Shown: positions 1-8,771 of the stretch, in pieces | Layout of the letters: the number at the start of each line of letters is the position of its first letter | How positions within the stretch are numbered: the first letter of the stretch is position 1 | Origin: Acidobacteriota bacterium | GTDB lineage: Bacteria; Acidobacteriota; Vicinamibacteria; Vicinamibacterales; UBA8438 | Direction: 5' to 3' | Assembly (NCBI GenBank): GCA_009861545.1 | Contig: VXME01000001.1 | Span: 1 to 33,831 of the forward strand | Length of the DNA: 33,831 nt | The notes under the pieces: model-generated | What the model saw: the letters and a program-made list of their open reading frames with translations, nothing else | What the model was told of the DNA's origin: nothing | Database searches by the model: none | Position numbers and translations under genes: made by a program

Positions 1-1068
1 GAACAGCGACGTGTGGTACGCGTTGATCTTCCGCAGGGCGGCGATCTTCGTCTCGTCGCCCCCGTGGTGCGAGATGGGGTGGTGCGAGTCGGAGACGCCG
101 ATCTGCGGGTAGGTCGCACCGCTCTGCTCGCGGCCGATCTGGAAGGTGATGACGCGGGTGGTGTCGGTCTGCAGGGCCAGCGTCTGCATGTCGAACATCA
201 GCCGCGCGTGCTCGTCGTAGCTGACCGGGATGCCGGCCGGCGAATCCACCAGCGGCAACTCCCGCCCGCGCGCCTCGGCGTTCTGGATGCGCCGCTCGAT
301 CTCGCGGACCGAGTCGACGTACTCGCCCAGCTTCAGGCGGTCGCGGTGTCCGAGGTCGCCTTCCAGGGCGTGCACCTTGTCGAGCACCGAGTCGATGATG
401 CTGCCCTGCCGCTGCAGCCGGGCCTTGCGCACGGCCGGATCGGTGCTCTCGACGCTGCCGAAGAGGCGCTCGAAGACCACGCGCGGGTTCGACTCGACGG
501 GCAGCGGCGTCGTCGGGCTGCTCCAGGCCAGCCGGTTCTGGTAGGCGCAACTGAAGCCGACGTCGCAGGTGCCGACGCCGTTGACGGTGTCGGTGCCCTC
601 GAGGCCGAGCTCGAGTGACGGCAGCGGCGTCTCCTGGCCGACCTGCTGGGCCAGGATCTGGTCCATCGAGGTGCCGAGCTGCAGGCTCGCGCTGCTCGTC
701 GTCCGGAGCGGCTCGATGCCGGTCATGAACGCCCCGGCCGGCTTGGCGTGGGCGCCGGAGCCGCCCGTCCGCGAGCTCGCGCCGGTATTGTCGAGGCCGC
801 TCAGCACCAGCAGGTGCTTCCGGTGCGCCTCCAGCGGCTTCAGCGTCGGCGTGAACTCGAAGTCCGCTCCCTCGGCCGCCGGCGTCCACCCGGCCATGAT
901 GATGCCGTTCGGCACGTACACGGTGCCGAAGCGGGCGATCGGCTTGGCCGCGGTCTTCGACAGCGCGGTGAGCGCCGGCACCATCCCGTCGAGCAGCGGC
1001 AGCGCCAAGGTGGCGCCGATGCCGCGCAGCATGGTCCGGCGGGGAATGGCCTTCTTCGCAATCATCAT
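1..1068 (-). CDS. DUF1552 domain protein, Tat-exported (3' end outside window)
   Basis: The minus-strand frame is open from 1068 to the left edge, about 355 residues, with no stop. The N-terminus reads MMIAKKAIPRRTMLRGIGAT, a twin-arginine motif followed by a hydrophobic stretch, so export by Tat is expected. The body has features typical of DUF1552 proteins: VYVPNGIIMAGWTP near the N-terminus, LLVLSGLDN, GSGAHAKPAGAFMTG, SLELGLEG, and a later DTTRVITFQIGRE segment. The function of DUF1552 is unknown; such genes usually sit beside DUF1592/DUF1588 cytochrome-type genes in Acidobacteria and Planctomycetes, as here. The start ATG overlaps the stop of the upstream DUF1592 gene in an ATGA arrangement, with GAGGT at 1080-1076 as ribosome site, so translational coupling is likely. 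A second ATG follows at 1065. Confidence 0.88.
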   Translation of the reverse strand, partial: MMIAKKAIPRRTMLRGIGATLALPLLDGMVPALTALSKTAAKPIARFGTVYVPNGIIMAGWTPAAEGADFEFTPTLKPLEAHRKHLLVLSGLDNTGASSRTGGSGAHAKPAGAFMTGIEPLRTTSSASLQLGTSMDQILAQQVGQETPLPSLELGLEGTDTVNGVGTCDVGFSCAYQNRLAWSSPTTPLPVESNPRVVFERLFGSVESTDPAVRKARLQRQGSIIDSVLDKVHALEGDLGHRDRLKLGEYVDSVREIERRIQNAEARGRELPLVDSPAGIPVSYDEHARLMFDMQTLALQTDTTRVITFQIGREQSGATYPQIGVSDSHHPISHHGGDETKIAALRKINAYHTSLF

Positions 1069-3548
1069 GACTCTGACCTCCGCATGAGGAACGGTGTGCT
1101 CTTGACGACGGACGATACGAGGGTCGACCAGGTGAGATCGCCGGGCGTCGTCTGCCGGCTGATCTGCCGGACCACCGGCATGTCGTAGTGCTCCAGGGTG
1201 CGGCCGAGGGCATACGTCAGCAGCTTCTCGGTGACCGTCTCGACGAACTGGCCCTCGCGGTTCAGGATGACGTTCCGGAGCCCGGCCAAGCCGTGGACCT
1301 CGGTCCCGTCGATCAGCGTGCCGGACGCGTTGATCGGGATCCCGGTGTCGAAAGGCGTGTTGCCGCCGTTGGTGGCCCGCCAGCGGCCGATCGCGTCGTA
1401 CTGCTCGAGGGCGAACCCGAGCGGGTCGATCGTGCTGTGGCAGCTCGCGCAGACGGCGTTGTTCCGATGCTGCTCCAGCCGCTCGCGGACCGAACGGGGC
1501 GCACTGCCCTCGCTGGCGGTCGGCAGGCTCGGCACGTCCGGCGGCGGCGGCGAGGGAGGCGTGCCCAGAACGTTCTCGAGCAGCCAGACCCCGCGCACGA
1601 CCGGCGACGTGCGGTTGGCGTACGACGTGATCGTGAGCAGGCTGGCGTGGCCGAGGATGCCGCCGCGGGTGTCGTCGGGGTAGTCCACGCGGCGGAAGTG
1701 CACGCCGTGCACGTCGGGAATGCCGTAGTGGCGGGCCAGCCGCTCGTTGACGAAGGTGTAGTTCGCCCGCAGGGCGTTGACCACCGGGCGGTCCTCCCGC
1801 AGCTCGTTCTCCAGGAAGAGCTCGGTCTCCTGCCACATCGCCTCGCGCAGGTTCTCGTCGAACGCGGTGTAGGTGGCCGTGTCCGGTGTCGCGTTGCGCA
1901 GCTTGCGGAGCTGCAGCCACTGGCCCGCGAAGTTCTCGACCAGCGCCTTCGAGCGGGGGTCGGCCAGCATGCGCTCGATCTGCTCGTCGAGCACTTGCGG
2001 CTCGCTCAGCCGGCCCGCCGCCGCGAGGTCGAGCAGCTCGTCGTCGGGGATGCTGCTCCAGAGGAAGAAGGACAGGCGCGAGGCGAGCTCCAGGTCGGCC
2101 AGTCGGTACGGCGTGCCCGCGGGGACGCCCGCAGGATCGGTCTCGATGCGGAACAGGAACTCCGGGTCGACCAGGAGCCGCTCGACCGCGGCCTGGATGC
2201 CCACGTCGAAGCCTCCATCGGCGCGGCCGTCGCGGTAGAAGGGCAGCAACGTCTCGACGTCCGCGGCGGTCGCCGGCCGGCGATAGGCCTGCCGCGCCAA
2301 CGTGGAGAGGATCGTGCGCGCGCAGCGCTCCTCCTCCGCGGCGCCGCCGGTCGGCTCGCAGACGAACAGGCGCTCCCGGCTCGGCAGCCCGGCCGCGCCG
2401 GTGGGGTTGTACGGGCCGATGATCTGGACCTCCGAGACGCCCGGGTTGCCCTCCTGGAACTCGTTCTGTCCATAGGAGTACGTCGAGCGGTCGAGCGGCA
2501 GGGGCAGGATCCCTTCCGGCAGTGCGGGGCGCCGGTGGAAGGAGAGTCCGACCTGGTGCCGGCCCGCGGAGACCGACGTGCGCACCTCCAGCCCCTCGTC
2601 GGCGTGCAGCGAGTACAGCTCCCACTCGGGGAAGGAGCTCGAGTCGTAGATGCTCTCGAACTTGCCGGCGTAGCCCATCGGCGGGCGCTGGCCCTGCTCC
2701 CAGTCGCGGCCGACGGTGAAGCCGCCGACCCGCTCGCCGTCCACGCGGACGTCGAGCTCGTGCGCCCTGCCGAGGCCGCGCACGTAGCCGTACTCCTGCT
2801 TCCGCAGGCTGAACCGGATGATGTACTCGCCGTCGACCGGAAAGTGGTGCTCGATGGCGACGCCGCCGCGCGACCCGAACGGCAGGTCGTCGCTGACGGG
2901 TCCGTCCTGGTCCACCGCGCCGTGGATGGGATAGACCTCGGACACGGCGCGCACGCTCGTATCGCCCACGACGAGCTGGCTGATGCGCCGCGCCGCGGCC
3001 AGATAGCGCTCGATCAGGGTCGGGGAGACGGAGAGGACCTCGGCGATGTTGTCGAAGCCCTCCTGCTCGTCGTCGGCCGGGAGCAGGGCGTTGACGTCGA
3101 TCTCGAGGCCGAAGATGTCGCGGATGGCGTTGGCGTACTCCGCCCGGTTCAGGCGGTGTACGGCGGGCCGGCCGGGATCGGGACTCTCCAGGCCCGCCCG
3201 GTCGAGCTCGGCTTCCAGCCACTCGATGAACCCGTGGGTCGTCGCGGCGGCCGGGCGCGGCCGGCCGGCCGGCGGCATCGCGTTCGCGCGCAGCCGGCGG
3301 ATCACGTGCTCCCAGGTGGCCGCGTTCGTCTCCACCTGCGAGACGTCCAGCGTGTCGAGGGCCAGCCCCGCGGTCAACGTGCGCCGGTTGTGGCAGGCCA
3401 CGCAGTAGCGGTTGAGCAGGGCCCGCGCCTCGGCGGCGCCGGTCTCGGCTTCGTGCTGCGCGGCGGGCCGGGGCTCCGCGCGCAGGTCGAGCTGCGCGGC
3501 GCCGATGAGGGCCGCCATTCCCACGCCCGCGAGTATCCAGCGTGACAT
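1065..3548 (-). CDS. Planctomycete-type cytochrome protein (DUF1587/1595/1592/1588/1585)
   Basis: A predicted exported protein of 827 aa. A hydrophobic N-terminal segment (about residues 4-20) is followed by a heme motif CVACH at 49-53. DUF1587 begins near residue 105 (HRLNRAEYANAIRDIFGLE), a beta-rich carbohydrate-module-like stretch lies at about 190-370, DUF1595 near 385-450, and DUF1592 near 460-590 (ELASRLSFFLWSSIPDDELL). DUF1588 (RGGILGHASLLT, TSPVVRGVWLLENVLG) contains a second CxxCH at about 700-704, and DUF1585 closes the protein (EKLLTYALGRTLE). This order is the full family architecture. The start ATG has GGAGG at 3560-3556, eight bases upstream; a much longer frame upstream is only open because of GC bias. 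The role is unknown, presumably periplasmic redox linked to its DUF1552 partner. Confidence 0.93.
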   Translation of the reverse strand: MSRWILAGVGMAALIGAAQLDLRAEPRPAAQHEAETGAAEARALLNRYCVACHNRRTLTAGLALDTLDVSQVETNAATWEHVIRRLRANAMPPAGRPRPAAATTHGFIEWLEAELDRAGLESPDPGRPAVHRLNRAEYANAIRDIFGLEIDVNALLPADDEQEGFDNIAEVLSVSPTLIERYLAAARRISQLVVGDTSVRAVSEVYPIHGAVDQDGPVSDDLPFGSRGGVAIEHHFPVDGEYIIRFSLRKQEYGYVRGLGRAHELDVRVDGERVGGFTVGRDWEQGQRPPMGYAGKFESIYDSSSFPEWELYSLHADEGLEVRTSVSAGRHQVGLSFHRRPALPEGILPLPLDRSTYSYGQNEFQEGNPGVSEVQIIGPYNPTGAAGLPSRERLFVCEPTGGAAEEERCARTILSTLARQAYRRPATAADVETLLPFYRDGRADGGFDVGIQAAVERLLVDPEFLFRIETDPAGVPAGTPYRLADLELASRLSFFLWSSIPDDELLDLAAAGRLSEPQVLDEQIERMLADPRSKALVENFAGQWLQLRKLRNATPDTATYTAFDENLREAMWQETELFLENELREDRPVVNALRANYTFVNERLARHYGIPDVHGVHFRRVDYPDDTRGGILGHASLLTITSYANRTSPVVRGVWLLENVLGTPPSPPPPDVPSLPTASEGSAPRSVRERLEQHRNNAVCASCHSTIDPLGFALEQYDAIGRWRATNGGNTPFDTGIPINASGTLIDGTEVHGLAGLRNVILNREGQFVETVTEKLLTYALGRTLEHYDMPVVRQISRQTTPGDLTWSTLVSSVVKSTPFLMRRSES

Positions 3549-3619
3549 CGTTGCGCCTCCGTGAAGAGCCCCTCGTGTCCTGTCCGATCCGGGGCTCGGT
3601 TCCGTTCCCGCGGTTCGCG

Positions 3620-5068
3620 TCAATCCCGGCTCGCCAATCGCGCCAGATGCTGTTCCAGGAGATCGCGCGGCGTCGTGCCGTCCTCGGTCTCCCAGTCCAG
3701 ATCGGCCCCGAGGCCGACCAGGTAGTCGACCACGCTCGTGAATCCGTACCGCGCCGCCGCGTGCAGGGCGGTCTCGCCCGCGCGGATCGTCTCGCGCATC
3801 GTCGCGTCGGCCCCCGCGTCGACGGCGGCCTTGACGGTTTCCAGCACGAGCTCTTCGTCGCTCCACTGGGCGATGACCAGTTCCGGCGCGATCAGCCGGC
3901 TGCGGCGGGTGGTGCTGCGGCTGAGTCCGTGGCCGACCGCCGCCATCAGTGCCGTCGTGCCGTCGTCCGTACGCGCGAGCGGGTCGGCGCCCGCCGCGGC
4001 GATCATCCGGGCGAGCTCCGGCTCCAGGTACTTGGCCGCCAGCAGGAACGGCGTGGCGCCCTTCTCGCGGAGCGTGAAGACGAACTCGTAGGTCCAGCGG
4101 GGCACCGGCGTGCTCCGCGTCAGGCGCGCGTTTGGGTCCGCGCCGCGGGCCAGCAGCATTCTCGCCAGGGAGTGGTCGGCGCGCAGGACCGCCGCGTGCA
4201 GCGCGGTGTAGCCTGCGCCGCCGGCGTTGGGATTGGCGCCGCGGGCCAGCAGGAACTCCGCGAGCCGGGGATGGCCGCTCATGCTCGCCAGCACCAGCGC
4301 GCTGTTGCCGTCCGCGCCGGTCTCGTCGACGTCGGCGCCCGCGTTCAGCAGGCGGCGGGCGGAGTCGACGTCGCCGTGGCGCGCCGCGAACAGCAGCGGG
4401 GTGAAGCCCCCGGCGTCGAAGTGGGTGGCCCCGGCCGGGCTGGTCGTGCTGCGCAGGCCCGTGCCCCGGAATTGCCGCCTCGTAATCGTGCGGGCGTCGA
4501 TTGCCGCGCCGTGATCGAGCAGCACGCGCGTGACGTCGGGCTGGAGGTGGGCGGCGGCCCACATCAGGGCGGTCTGCCCGTTCTCCGGCTCGGTGGCGTC
4601 GATGTCGGCCCCGTGCTCGATCAGCGCCTCCACGGCCACCGGATCGCCCGTCGCCGTGCAGCGCATCAGCACCGTCTCGCCCGCCAGGAGCCCGCGGTCG
4701 GCGTCCGCGCCGGCGGCGAGCAGGCGCTGTACGATCCCGGTGTTGCGGCTGGCGCAGGCGACCCACAGCGGCGTGGCGCCGAGATCGTTGGCGGCGTCGA
4801 CGTTCGCGCCGGATCCGATCAGCCGGTTCACGGTGGGGAGGTCGTTCCAGTGCGCCGCCCAGTGCAGCGCCGTCGCGCCGTCGCCCTGCCGGGTGTCGGC
4901 GTCGACGCCGCGGTCCAGGAGGATGCCGACCGTGGCCCAGTCCCGGTCCTTCGCCGCGTCGACGATCTGCCGGTCGGAGTTGCCCGCGGCCGGAGCCACC
5001 GCCCACGCGCTGCACAGGAGCCCCGCGGCGGCGAGCCGGACGCACTGCTGCCTGATTGTCACGAGCAT
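3620..5068 (-). CDS. Secreted ankyrin-repeat protein
   Basis: A 482-aa protein with an N-terminal signal peptide (residues 1 to about 28, ending near APAAG) followed by about eleven ankyrin repeats, recognisable from TALHWAAHWNDLPTVNRL, TPLWVACASRNTGIVQRLL, TALMWAAAH, TPLLFAARHGD, YTALHAAVLRADHSLARMLL and TALHAAARYGF. Loops of the GADVD/GADPNA type separate the repeats. Ankyrin repeats are protein-interaction modules, and the partner here is unknown. The gene is first in a three-gene operon; its stop is 71 bp before the DUF1592 start. Genes of this kind regularly accompany DUF1592/DUF1552 pairs, so a scaffold role for that complex is a reasonable inference. There is no convincing Shine-Dalgarno site. 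A -10-like box lies five bases before the ATG, so the mRNA may be leaderless. Confidence 0.9.
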   Translation of the reverse strand: MLVTIRQQCVRLAAAGLLCSAWAVAPAAGNSDRQIVDAAKDRDWATVGILLDRGVDADTRQGDGATALHWAAHWNDLPTVNRLIGSGANVDAANDLGATPLWVACASRNTGIVQRLLAAGADADRGLLAGETVLMRCTATGDPVAVEALIEHGADIDATEPENGQTALMWAAAHLQPDVTRVLLDHGAAIDARTITRRQFRGTGLRSTTSPAGATHFDAGGFTPLLFAARHGDVDSARRLLNAGADVDETGADGNSALVLASMSGHPRLAEFLLARGANPNAGGAGYTALHAAVLRADHSLARMLLARGADPNARLTRSTPVPRWTYEFVFTLREKGATPFLLAAKYLEPELARMIAAAGADPLARTDDGTTALMAAVGHGLSRSTTRRSRLIAPELVIAQWSDEELVLETVKAAVDAGADATMRETIRAGETALHAAARYGFTSVVDYLVGLGADLDWETEDGTTPRDLLEQHLARLASRD

Positions 5069-5073
5069 CCGTC

Positions 5074-5102
5074 ATGATAGCCTCGCGCGGAGCGTGATCC
5101 AA
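5074..5102 (-). promoter_or_regulatory. Predicted sigma70-type promoter of the ankyrin operon
   Basis: On the minus strand TTGGAT (5102-5097) is followed after 17 bp by TATCAT (5079-5074). Only five bases separate TATCAT from the ATG at 5068, so transcription would start at or about one base from the start codon. This fits the absence of a Shine-Dalgarno sequence. Predicted by eye only. Confidence 0.5.
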
Positions 5103-5152
5103 CCGTTTTTCACCCGTCAATCGACATTTCCGCTCGGGGAGAGGAGCGTCGC

Positions 5153-6307
5153 ATGGCAACCGGACTCGATCGCCGCCAGTTCGTGAAGTCCGCCACGGTC
5201 GGCCTGGTCGCCGCCGCGCCCGGTTCCGCCCTCGGCCGCGCCCCGGCGGTTCGGACGTCGCGCCGCGTCTCGCCGGTGGTCATCGCGTCGGGTAACGGCC
5301 ACCGCCATACGAACGGTGGGACGGAGACGTGCGTGGAGACCGCGTTCCGCCTGATGACCTCCGGCGCGGACGTGCTCGATGCGCTGATCGCGGGTGTGAA
5401 CATCGTCGAGCTCGATCCGGAGGACGCCAGCGTCGGCTACGGCGGGCGTCCCAACGCGGACGGCGTCGTGCAGCTCGATGCGTGCTGCATGCACGGTCCC
5501 AAGCGGCGGGCCGGCGGGGTCGCGGCGCTCGAAGGGGTGCGCACGCCGTCGAACGTGGCGCAGATGGTCGCCGACCTGACCGACCATCACCTGCTGGTCG
5601 GGGCCGGGGCGCAACGGTTCGCGCGCCAGATGGGGTTCACCGTCGAGGATGACCTGAACACGGACCGCTCGCGGCGCATGTGGCTGGAGTGGAAGCGCCG
5701 CACCGATCCCGGCCACTACCTGGATCCCGACCGCGGCGCCGGCGGTAACGAAGCCGGCGCCGACGCCGCGGCGCGCGGGCGCGAGGTCGACGACGTCATG
5801 CTGGCCGACGGGGTCATCACCGAAGAAGAGCTGTACGGCACCATCAACTGCGACGGTATCAACGCGGCGGGCGAGATCTGCGGGGTCACGACGACGAGCG
5901 GCCTGGCCTGGAAGATTCCCGGCCGCGTGGGCGACTCGCCGATCCTGGGCGCGGGCCTGTACGTGGACAACGCGGTGGGCGCGGCCGGCTCCACCGGCCG
6001 CGGCGAGGCCAATCTCTACAACCTGGCGTCGTTCCTCATCGTCGAGCGGATGCGGGAGGGCGCGCATCCGATGGATGCCGGGATGGAGGCGTTGCGCCGC
6101 GTGCAGTCCAACACGGTCGAGTCCCGCTTGTTGAACGCTCGTGGACTGCCCGCATTCGGCCTGACGTTCTACGTCCTGGACCGGCAGGGCCGCTATGCCG
6201 GCGTGTCCATGTACGCGAGCGAAACGAGCCGGTACGCCGTGTGCACCGAGAACGGCGCCGAGCTGCTGCCGCTGGAGCCGCTTCTCGACGGATCCGTGCG
6301 GGACTGA
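5153..6307 (+). CDS. Tat-exported N4-(beta-N-acetylglucosaminyl)-L-asparaginase (glycosylasparaginase family)
   Basis: A 384-aa Ntn-hydrolase of the asparaginase-2 (T2) family, which cleaves the amide bond between asparagine and N-acetylglucosamine in glycoprotein fragments. The N-terminus carries a textbook Tat motif (DRRQFVKSATVG). The sequence around residue 230, YGTINCDGINAAGEICGVTT, contains the expected autoprocessing and catalytic threonine (Thr230). It is followed by the strongly conserved KIPGRVGDSPILGAGLY and DNAVGAAGSTGRGE segments. The usual context is HDTIG; here it is YGTIN, so activity should be checked, but the downstream motifs are intact. The start is supported by GGAGAGGAG at 5138-5146, six bases before the ATG. 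It is divergent from the ankyrin operon. Export suggests scavenging of glycopeptides outside the cytoplasm (inference). Confidence 0.9.
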   Translation: MATGLDRRQFVKSATVGLVAAAPGSALGRAPAVRTSRRVSPVVIASGNGHRHTNGGTETCVETAFRLMTSGADVLDALIAGVNIVELDPEDASVGYGGRPNADGVVQLDACCMHGPKRRAGGVAALEGVRTPSNVAQMVADLTDHHLLVGAGAQRFARQMGFTVEDDLNTDRSRRMWLEWKRRTDPGHYLDPDRGAGGNEAGADAAARGREVDDVMLADGVITEEELYGTINCDGINAAGEICGVTTTSGLAWKIPGRVGDSPILGAGLYVDNAVGAAGSTGRGEANLYNLASFLIVERMREGAHPMDAGMEALRRVQSNTVESRLLNARGLPAFGLTFYVLDRQGRYAGVSMYASETSRYAVCTENGAELLPLEPLLDGSVRD

Positions 6308-6318
6308 GGTGCGCAGAT

Positions 6319-6351
6319 CCGGCCGCGGTCGCGCCCGCCGACCGCAGCCGG
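6319..6351. terminator. Hairpin between convergent genes
   Basis: A 13-position stem with a single mismatch (CCGGCCGCGGTCG paired with CGACCGCAGCCGG) and a 7-base loop lies between the stop codons at 6307 and 6371. It has no clear U-tract on either strand, so it may act with other factors or simply protect the 3' ends. Confidence 0.45.
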
Positions 6352-6370
6352 ACAAGCGTTCCGGCGTCGG

Positions 6371-7429
6371 CTACGGACCTTCGCTGGCCGCGGCCTCGTC
6401 GGCGCGCGACCCGGTCAGCATGTTGAACATCCCGTAGTTGCCCTCGTGGCACGCGAACTCGTACATCGGCAGGGGCTGGCGCGCGTACGGCAGGGCGCCC
6501 GACCAGGGCCGTGTCCATGTCTCGGGATCGTCGATGGTGAACGTGTAGCCGAGCGTGTCGGGACCGGTGCGCGTGAAGCGCTCGGTCACCGTCGCGGCTT
6601 CGCTGAGCTTCCCCCGCGACAGCGAGTGCTCGGGGCGGCTCCAGCGCCGGATGAACGGCTCGCGCAGGTTGGTGGTCTCGACGATCAGGGTGTCGCCCTC
6701 CCAGCGGCCGCGCGAGCTGCCCGCGAACTGGCGGATGCCGGCCGGCAGGTGGGGCCGGTCGTCGAGGTAGATGACCCGCAGATCGTGGATGTGCTCCTGC
6801 AGGATCGCGATGTAGTCGGCTGTCTGGAAGAAATGGAAGTTGTTGTTGTATCCGGTCGGGATCGACGGGATCCCGCGGTACCAGAGGCAGCGCTCGCTCA
6901 GGCCCATGTCCTCCGGACCTTCGGCCGGCACGGTGCCGTTCTGCGCAGCGGCCAGGCGCACCGACTCCGGCGACGTAATGCGGGCGAGCGCCTCCGGGGT
7001 CAGCGGGGGCAGGCGCCCGTTCTCCGGATCGGTGATGATCGACGTGCGGTTGGTGCCGACCACCGACGTGTTCTGTTCCGTCCAGTAGCTGTTGTACGCC
7101 CCGACGTTGCCGCCGACCGGCAGCGGCTCGGTGCGCACCTCGCTCGGGGCGTTCTGGCTGTCCACGCGGGCCTGCGCCTGCTGCTCGATCTCGGCGACTT
7201 CCTCGGGGCTGAGAAACGCCTGCCCGGCCAGGTCCTCCGGGCGTTCCAACGGCGTGATCGTGCCGTTGTTCCAGATGGCGTTTATGTCCGGATGGCCCCA
7301 GGGGGTGCGCGGCGCCGTCCAGTCGGCGTCCGGCGACTGGGCCTGCGCCGCGACCGTCGCCGGCGCCAGGGTCACGAGTGCCAGCATGGTCACGAGCGCG
7401 GCCGAGAGCTTCACGGTTCGCTGGATCAT
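6371..7429 (-). CDS. Secreted protein of the WGDPDLQG/CHEGNYG family, paralogue 1
   Basis: A 352-aa protein of a family with no known function that I recognise from Acidobacteria. The signal peptide is residues 1-28 or so (LAPATVAAQAQS). The mature N-terminus has PRTPWGHPDINAIW followed by NNGTITPLERPEDL. Further conserved blocks are SIITDPENGRLP, GYNNNFHFFQT, EHIHDLRVIYLDDRPHLP, RWEGDTLIVETTNL, TVTERFTR and, near the C-terminus, YEFACHEGNYGMFNML. All of these recur in the two paralogues at 16969 and 17993. AGGAGG at 7440-7435 lies five bases before the ATG, fixing the start. It is convergent with the glycosylasparaginase and divergent from the membrane-protein pair. No enzymatic motif is recognised. 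Confidence 0.85.
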   Translation of the reverse strand: MIQRTVKLSAALVTMLALVTLAPATVAAQAQSPDADWTAPRTPWGHPDINAIWNNGTITPLERPEDLAGQAFLSPEEVAEIEQQAQARVDSQNAPSEVRTEPLPVGGNVGAYNSYWTEQNTSVVGTNRTSIITDPENGRLPPLTPEALARITSPESVRLAAAQNGTVPAEGPEDMGLSERCLWYRGIPSIPTGYNNNFHFFQTADYIAILQEHIHDLRVIYLDDRPHLPAGIRQFAGSSRGRWEGDTLIVETTNLREPFIRRWSRPEHSLSRGKLSEAATVTERFTRTGPDTLGYTFTIDDPETWTRPWSGALPYARQPLPMYEFACHEGNYGMFNMLTGSRADEAAASEGP

Positions 7430-7576
7430 CTCAACCTCCTTGCCGGTCCGGGGCGCTTGGCGACTCTGCTCCGGAGCCCGGCTTCGTGTCGCGAGGGTCT
7501 CTGCGCGGCAGGATACACCCGCTTGCGGTCGCGGGGCACTCGCGCGAAGGCCGCGATTTCGGACTAACCTTGACGC

Positions 7577-8770
7577 ATGTCCACTCTCGCTCCCGCGGCG
7601 CCGACCTCGACGGTCGGGGTCGCCATGCCGGGCTCGTCGTCGCGCGCTGCGTCCGCGGTCGTACCCTGGCCCTTGTGGGCCGTCGCCTTCGCGTCCACGA
7701 GCGTCATCGTCGGCGTGATCTGGGACATCTCCTGGCACCGGTCCATCGGCCGCGACTCGTTCTGGACGCCCGCCCACATGGCGATCTATCTCGGCGGCGT
7801 CGTGGCCGGCTTGTCGTGCGGCTGGCTGGTGCTGCACACCACGTTCGCCGGCAGCGCACGCGAGCGGGCCGCCGCCGTCTCGTTCTGGGGCTTCCGCGGC
7901 CCGCTGGGCGCCTGGGTCTGCATCTGGGGCGCGCTGGCGATGGTCGTCTCGGCCCCGCTCGACGACTGGTGGCACAACGCGTACGGTCTCGACGTCGAGA
8001 TACTGAGTCCGCCCCACATCGTGCTCGCATTCGGCATAAACGCGGTCGCCGTCGGTGCCATGCTGATGGCGCTGGCCCGCCAGAACGCCGCGCCGGCCGC
8101 CGGTCGCGTGCTGCAAATGCTGTTCGCGTACACCGGCGGTTTCCTGATCCTGCAGGCGGCGACGCTCTTCATGGAGTACATCGGGATTCCGAACCTGCAG
8201 CACGGAACGCGCTACTTCTTCACCAGCGCCGCGATCTTTCCCTTCCTGCTGGTGGGAATCGCACGCGGCGCCGCCTCGCGCTGGGGAGCCACCGCGGCGG
8301 CGGGCGTCTACATGGGCGTCACGATGCTCATGATCTGGATCCTGCAGCTCTTTCCGGCGCAGCCGATGCTGGCGCCCATCATGCGGCAGATCGATAACAT
8401 GGTGCCGCCGTCGTTTCCGATCCTCCTGCTGGCGCCGGCTTTTGTAGTGGATCTCATCGTCAATCGCGTGCCCGCCGGGGCGGGCCGCCTGCGTTGGGGC
8501 GCAACCGCCGTCGGAGCCGGCATCGCCGCCATGCTCGCGCTGACTGCCGTGCAGTGGCCGTTCGCGGAGTTTCTGCTCGCCGAGCCGGCCCGCAACTTCT
8601 TCTTCGCCGCCGACCAGTTCGGCTACAGCCGCGCGCCGGGTGCCTACCAGTACGTGTTCTGGGGCCGCCCGATGACCGCGGCGGCCGCGGGCTGGACGGG
8701 GCTGATCGCCGCCGGGTCGGCCCTGTGCGGCCTCTGGATGGGCAACTGGATGGCGCGCGTGCGGAGGTAG
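7577..8770 (+). CDS. Polytopic membrane protein, function unknown
   Basis: A 397-aa protein with about ten predicted membrane segments, for example WPLWAVAFASTSVIVGVIW, AHMAIYLGGVVAGLSCGWL, WVCIWGALAMVVSAPL, HIVLAFGINAVAVGAMLMAL and ATAAAGVYMGVTMLMIWILQ. Several histidine-containing motifs sit at membrane boundaries (WDISWHRSIGRDSFW, TPAHMAIY, DDWWHNAYG, SPPHIV), which could bind a metal or heme, but no family signature is recognised. Its stop is one base before the next gene, so the two are surely cotranscribed and probably act together. No Shine-Dalgarno sequence precedes the ATG. A weak TAACCT box at 7565-7570 would make it leaderless; an internal ATG at 7625 is an alternative start. Confidence 0.78.
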   Translation: MSTLAPAAPTSTVGVAMPGSSSRAASAVVPWPLWAVAFASTSVIVGVIWDISWHRSIGRDSFWTPAHMAIYLGGVVAGLSCGWLVLHTTFAGSARERAAAVSFWGFRGPLGAWVCIWGALAMVVSAPLDDWWHNAYGLDVEILSPPHIVLAFGINAVAVGAMLMALARQNAAPAAGRVLQMLFAYTGGFLILQAATLFMEYIGIPNLQHGTRYFFTSAAIFPFLLVGIARGAASRWGATAAAGVYMGVTMLMIWILQLFPAQPMLAPIMRQIDNMVPPSFPILLLAPAFVVDLIVNRVPAGAGRLRWGATAVGAGIAAMLALTAVQWPFAEFLLAEPARNFFFAADQFGYSRAPGAYQYVFWGRPMTAAAAGWTGLIAAGSALCGLWMGNWMARVRR

Positions 8771-8771
8771 C

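Noticed and set aside
3549-5159. An N-terminal extension of the DUF1592 gene back to 5159.
   Set aside because: It crosses the ankyrin gene in another frame; the start at 3548 has GGAGG and a hydrophobic leader.
7565-7577. A leaderless promoter (TAACCT) for the membrane protein gene.
   Set aside because: Only three of six bases match the -10 consensus and there is no -35, so it is mentioned in the gene entry but not called as a feature.
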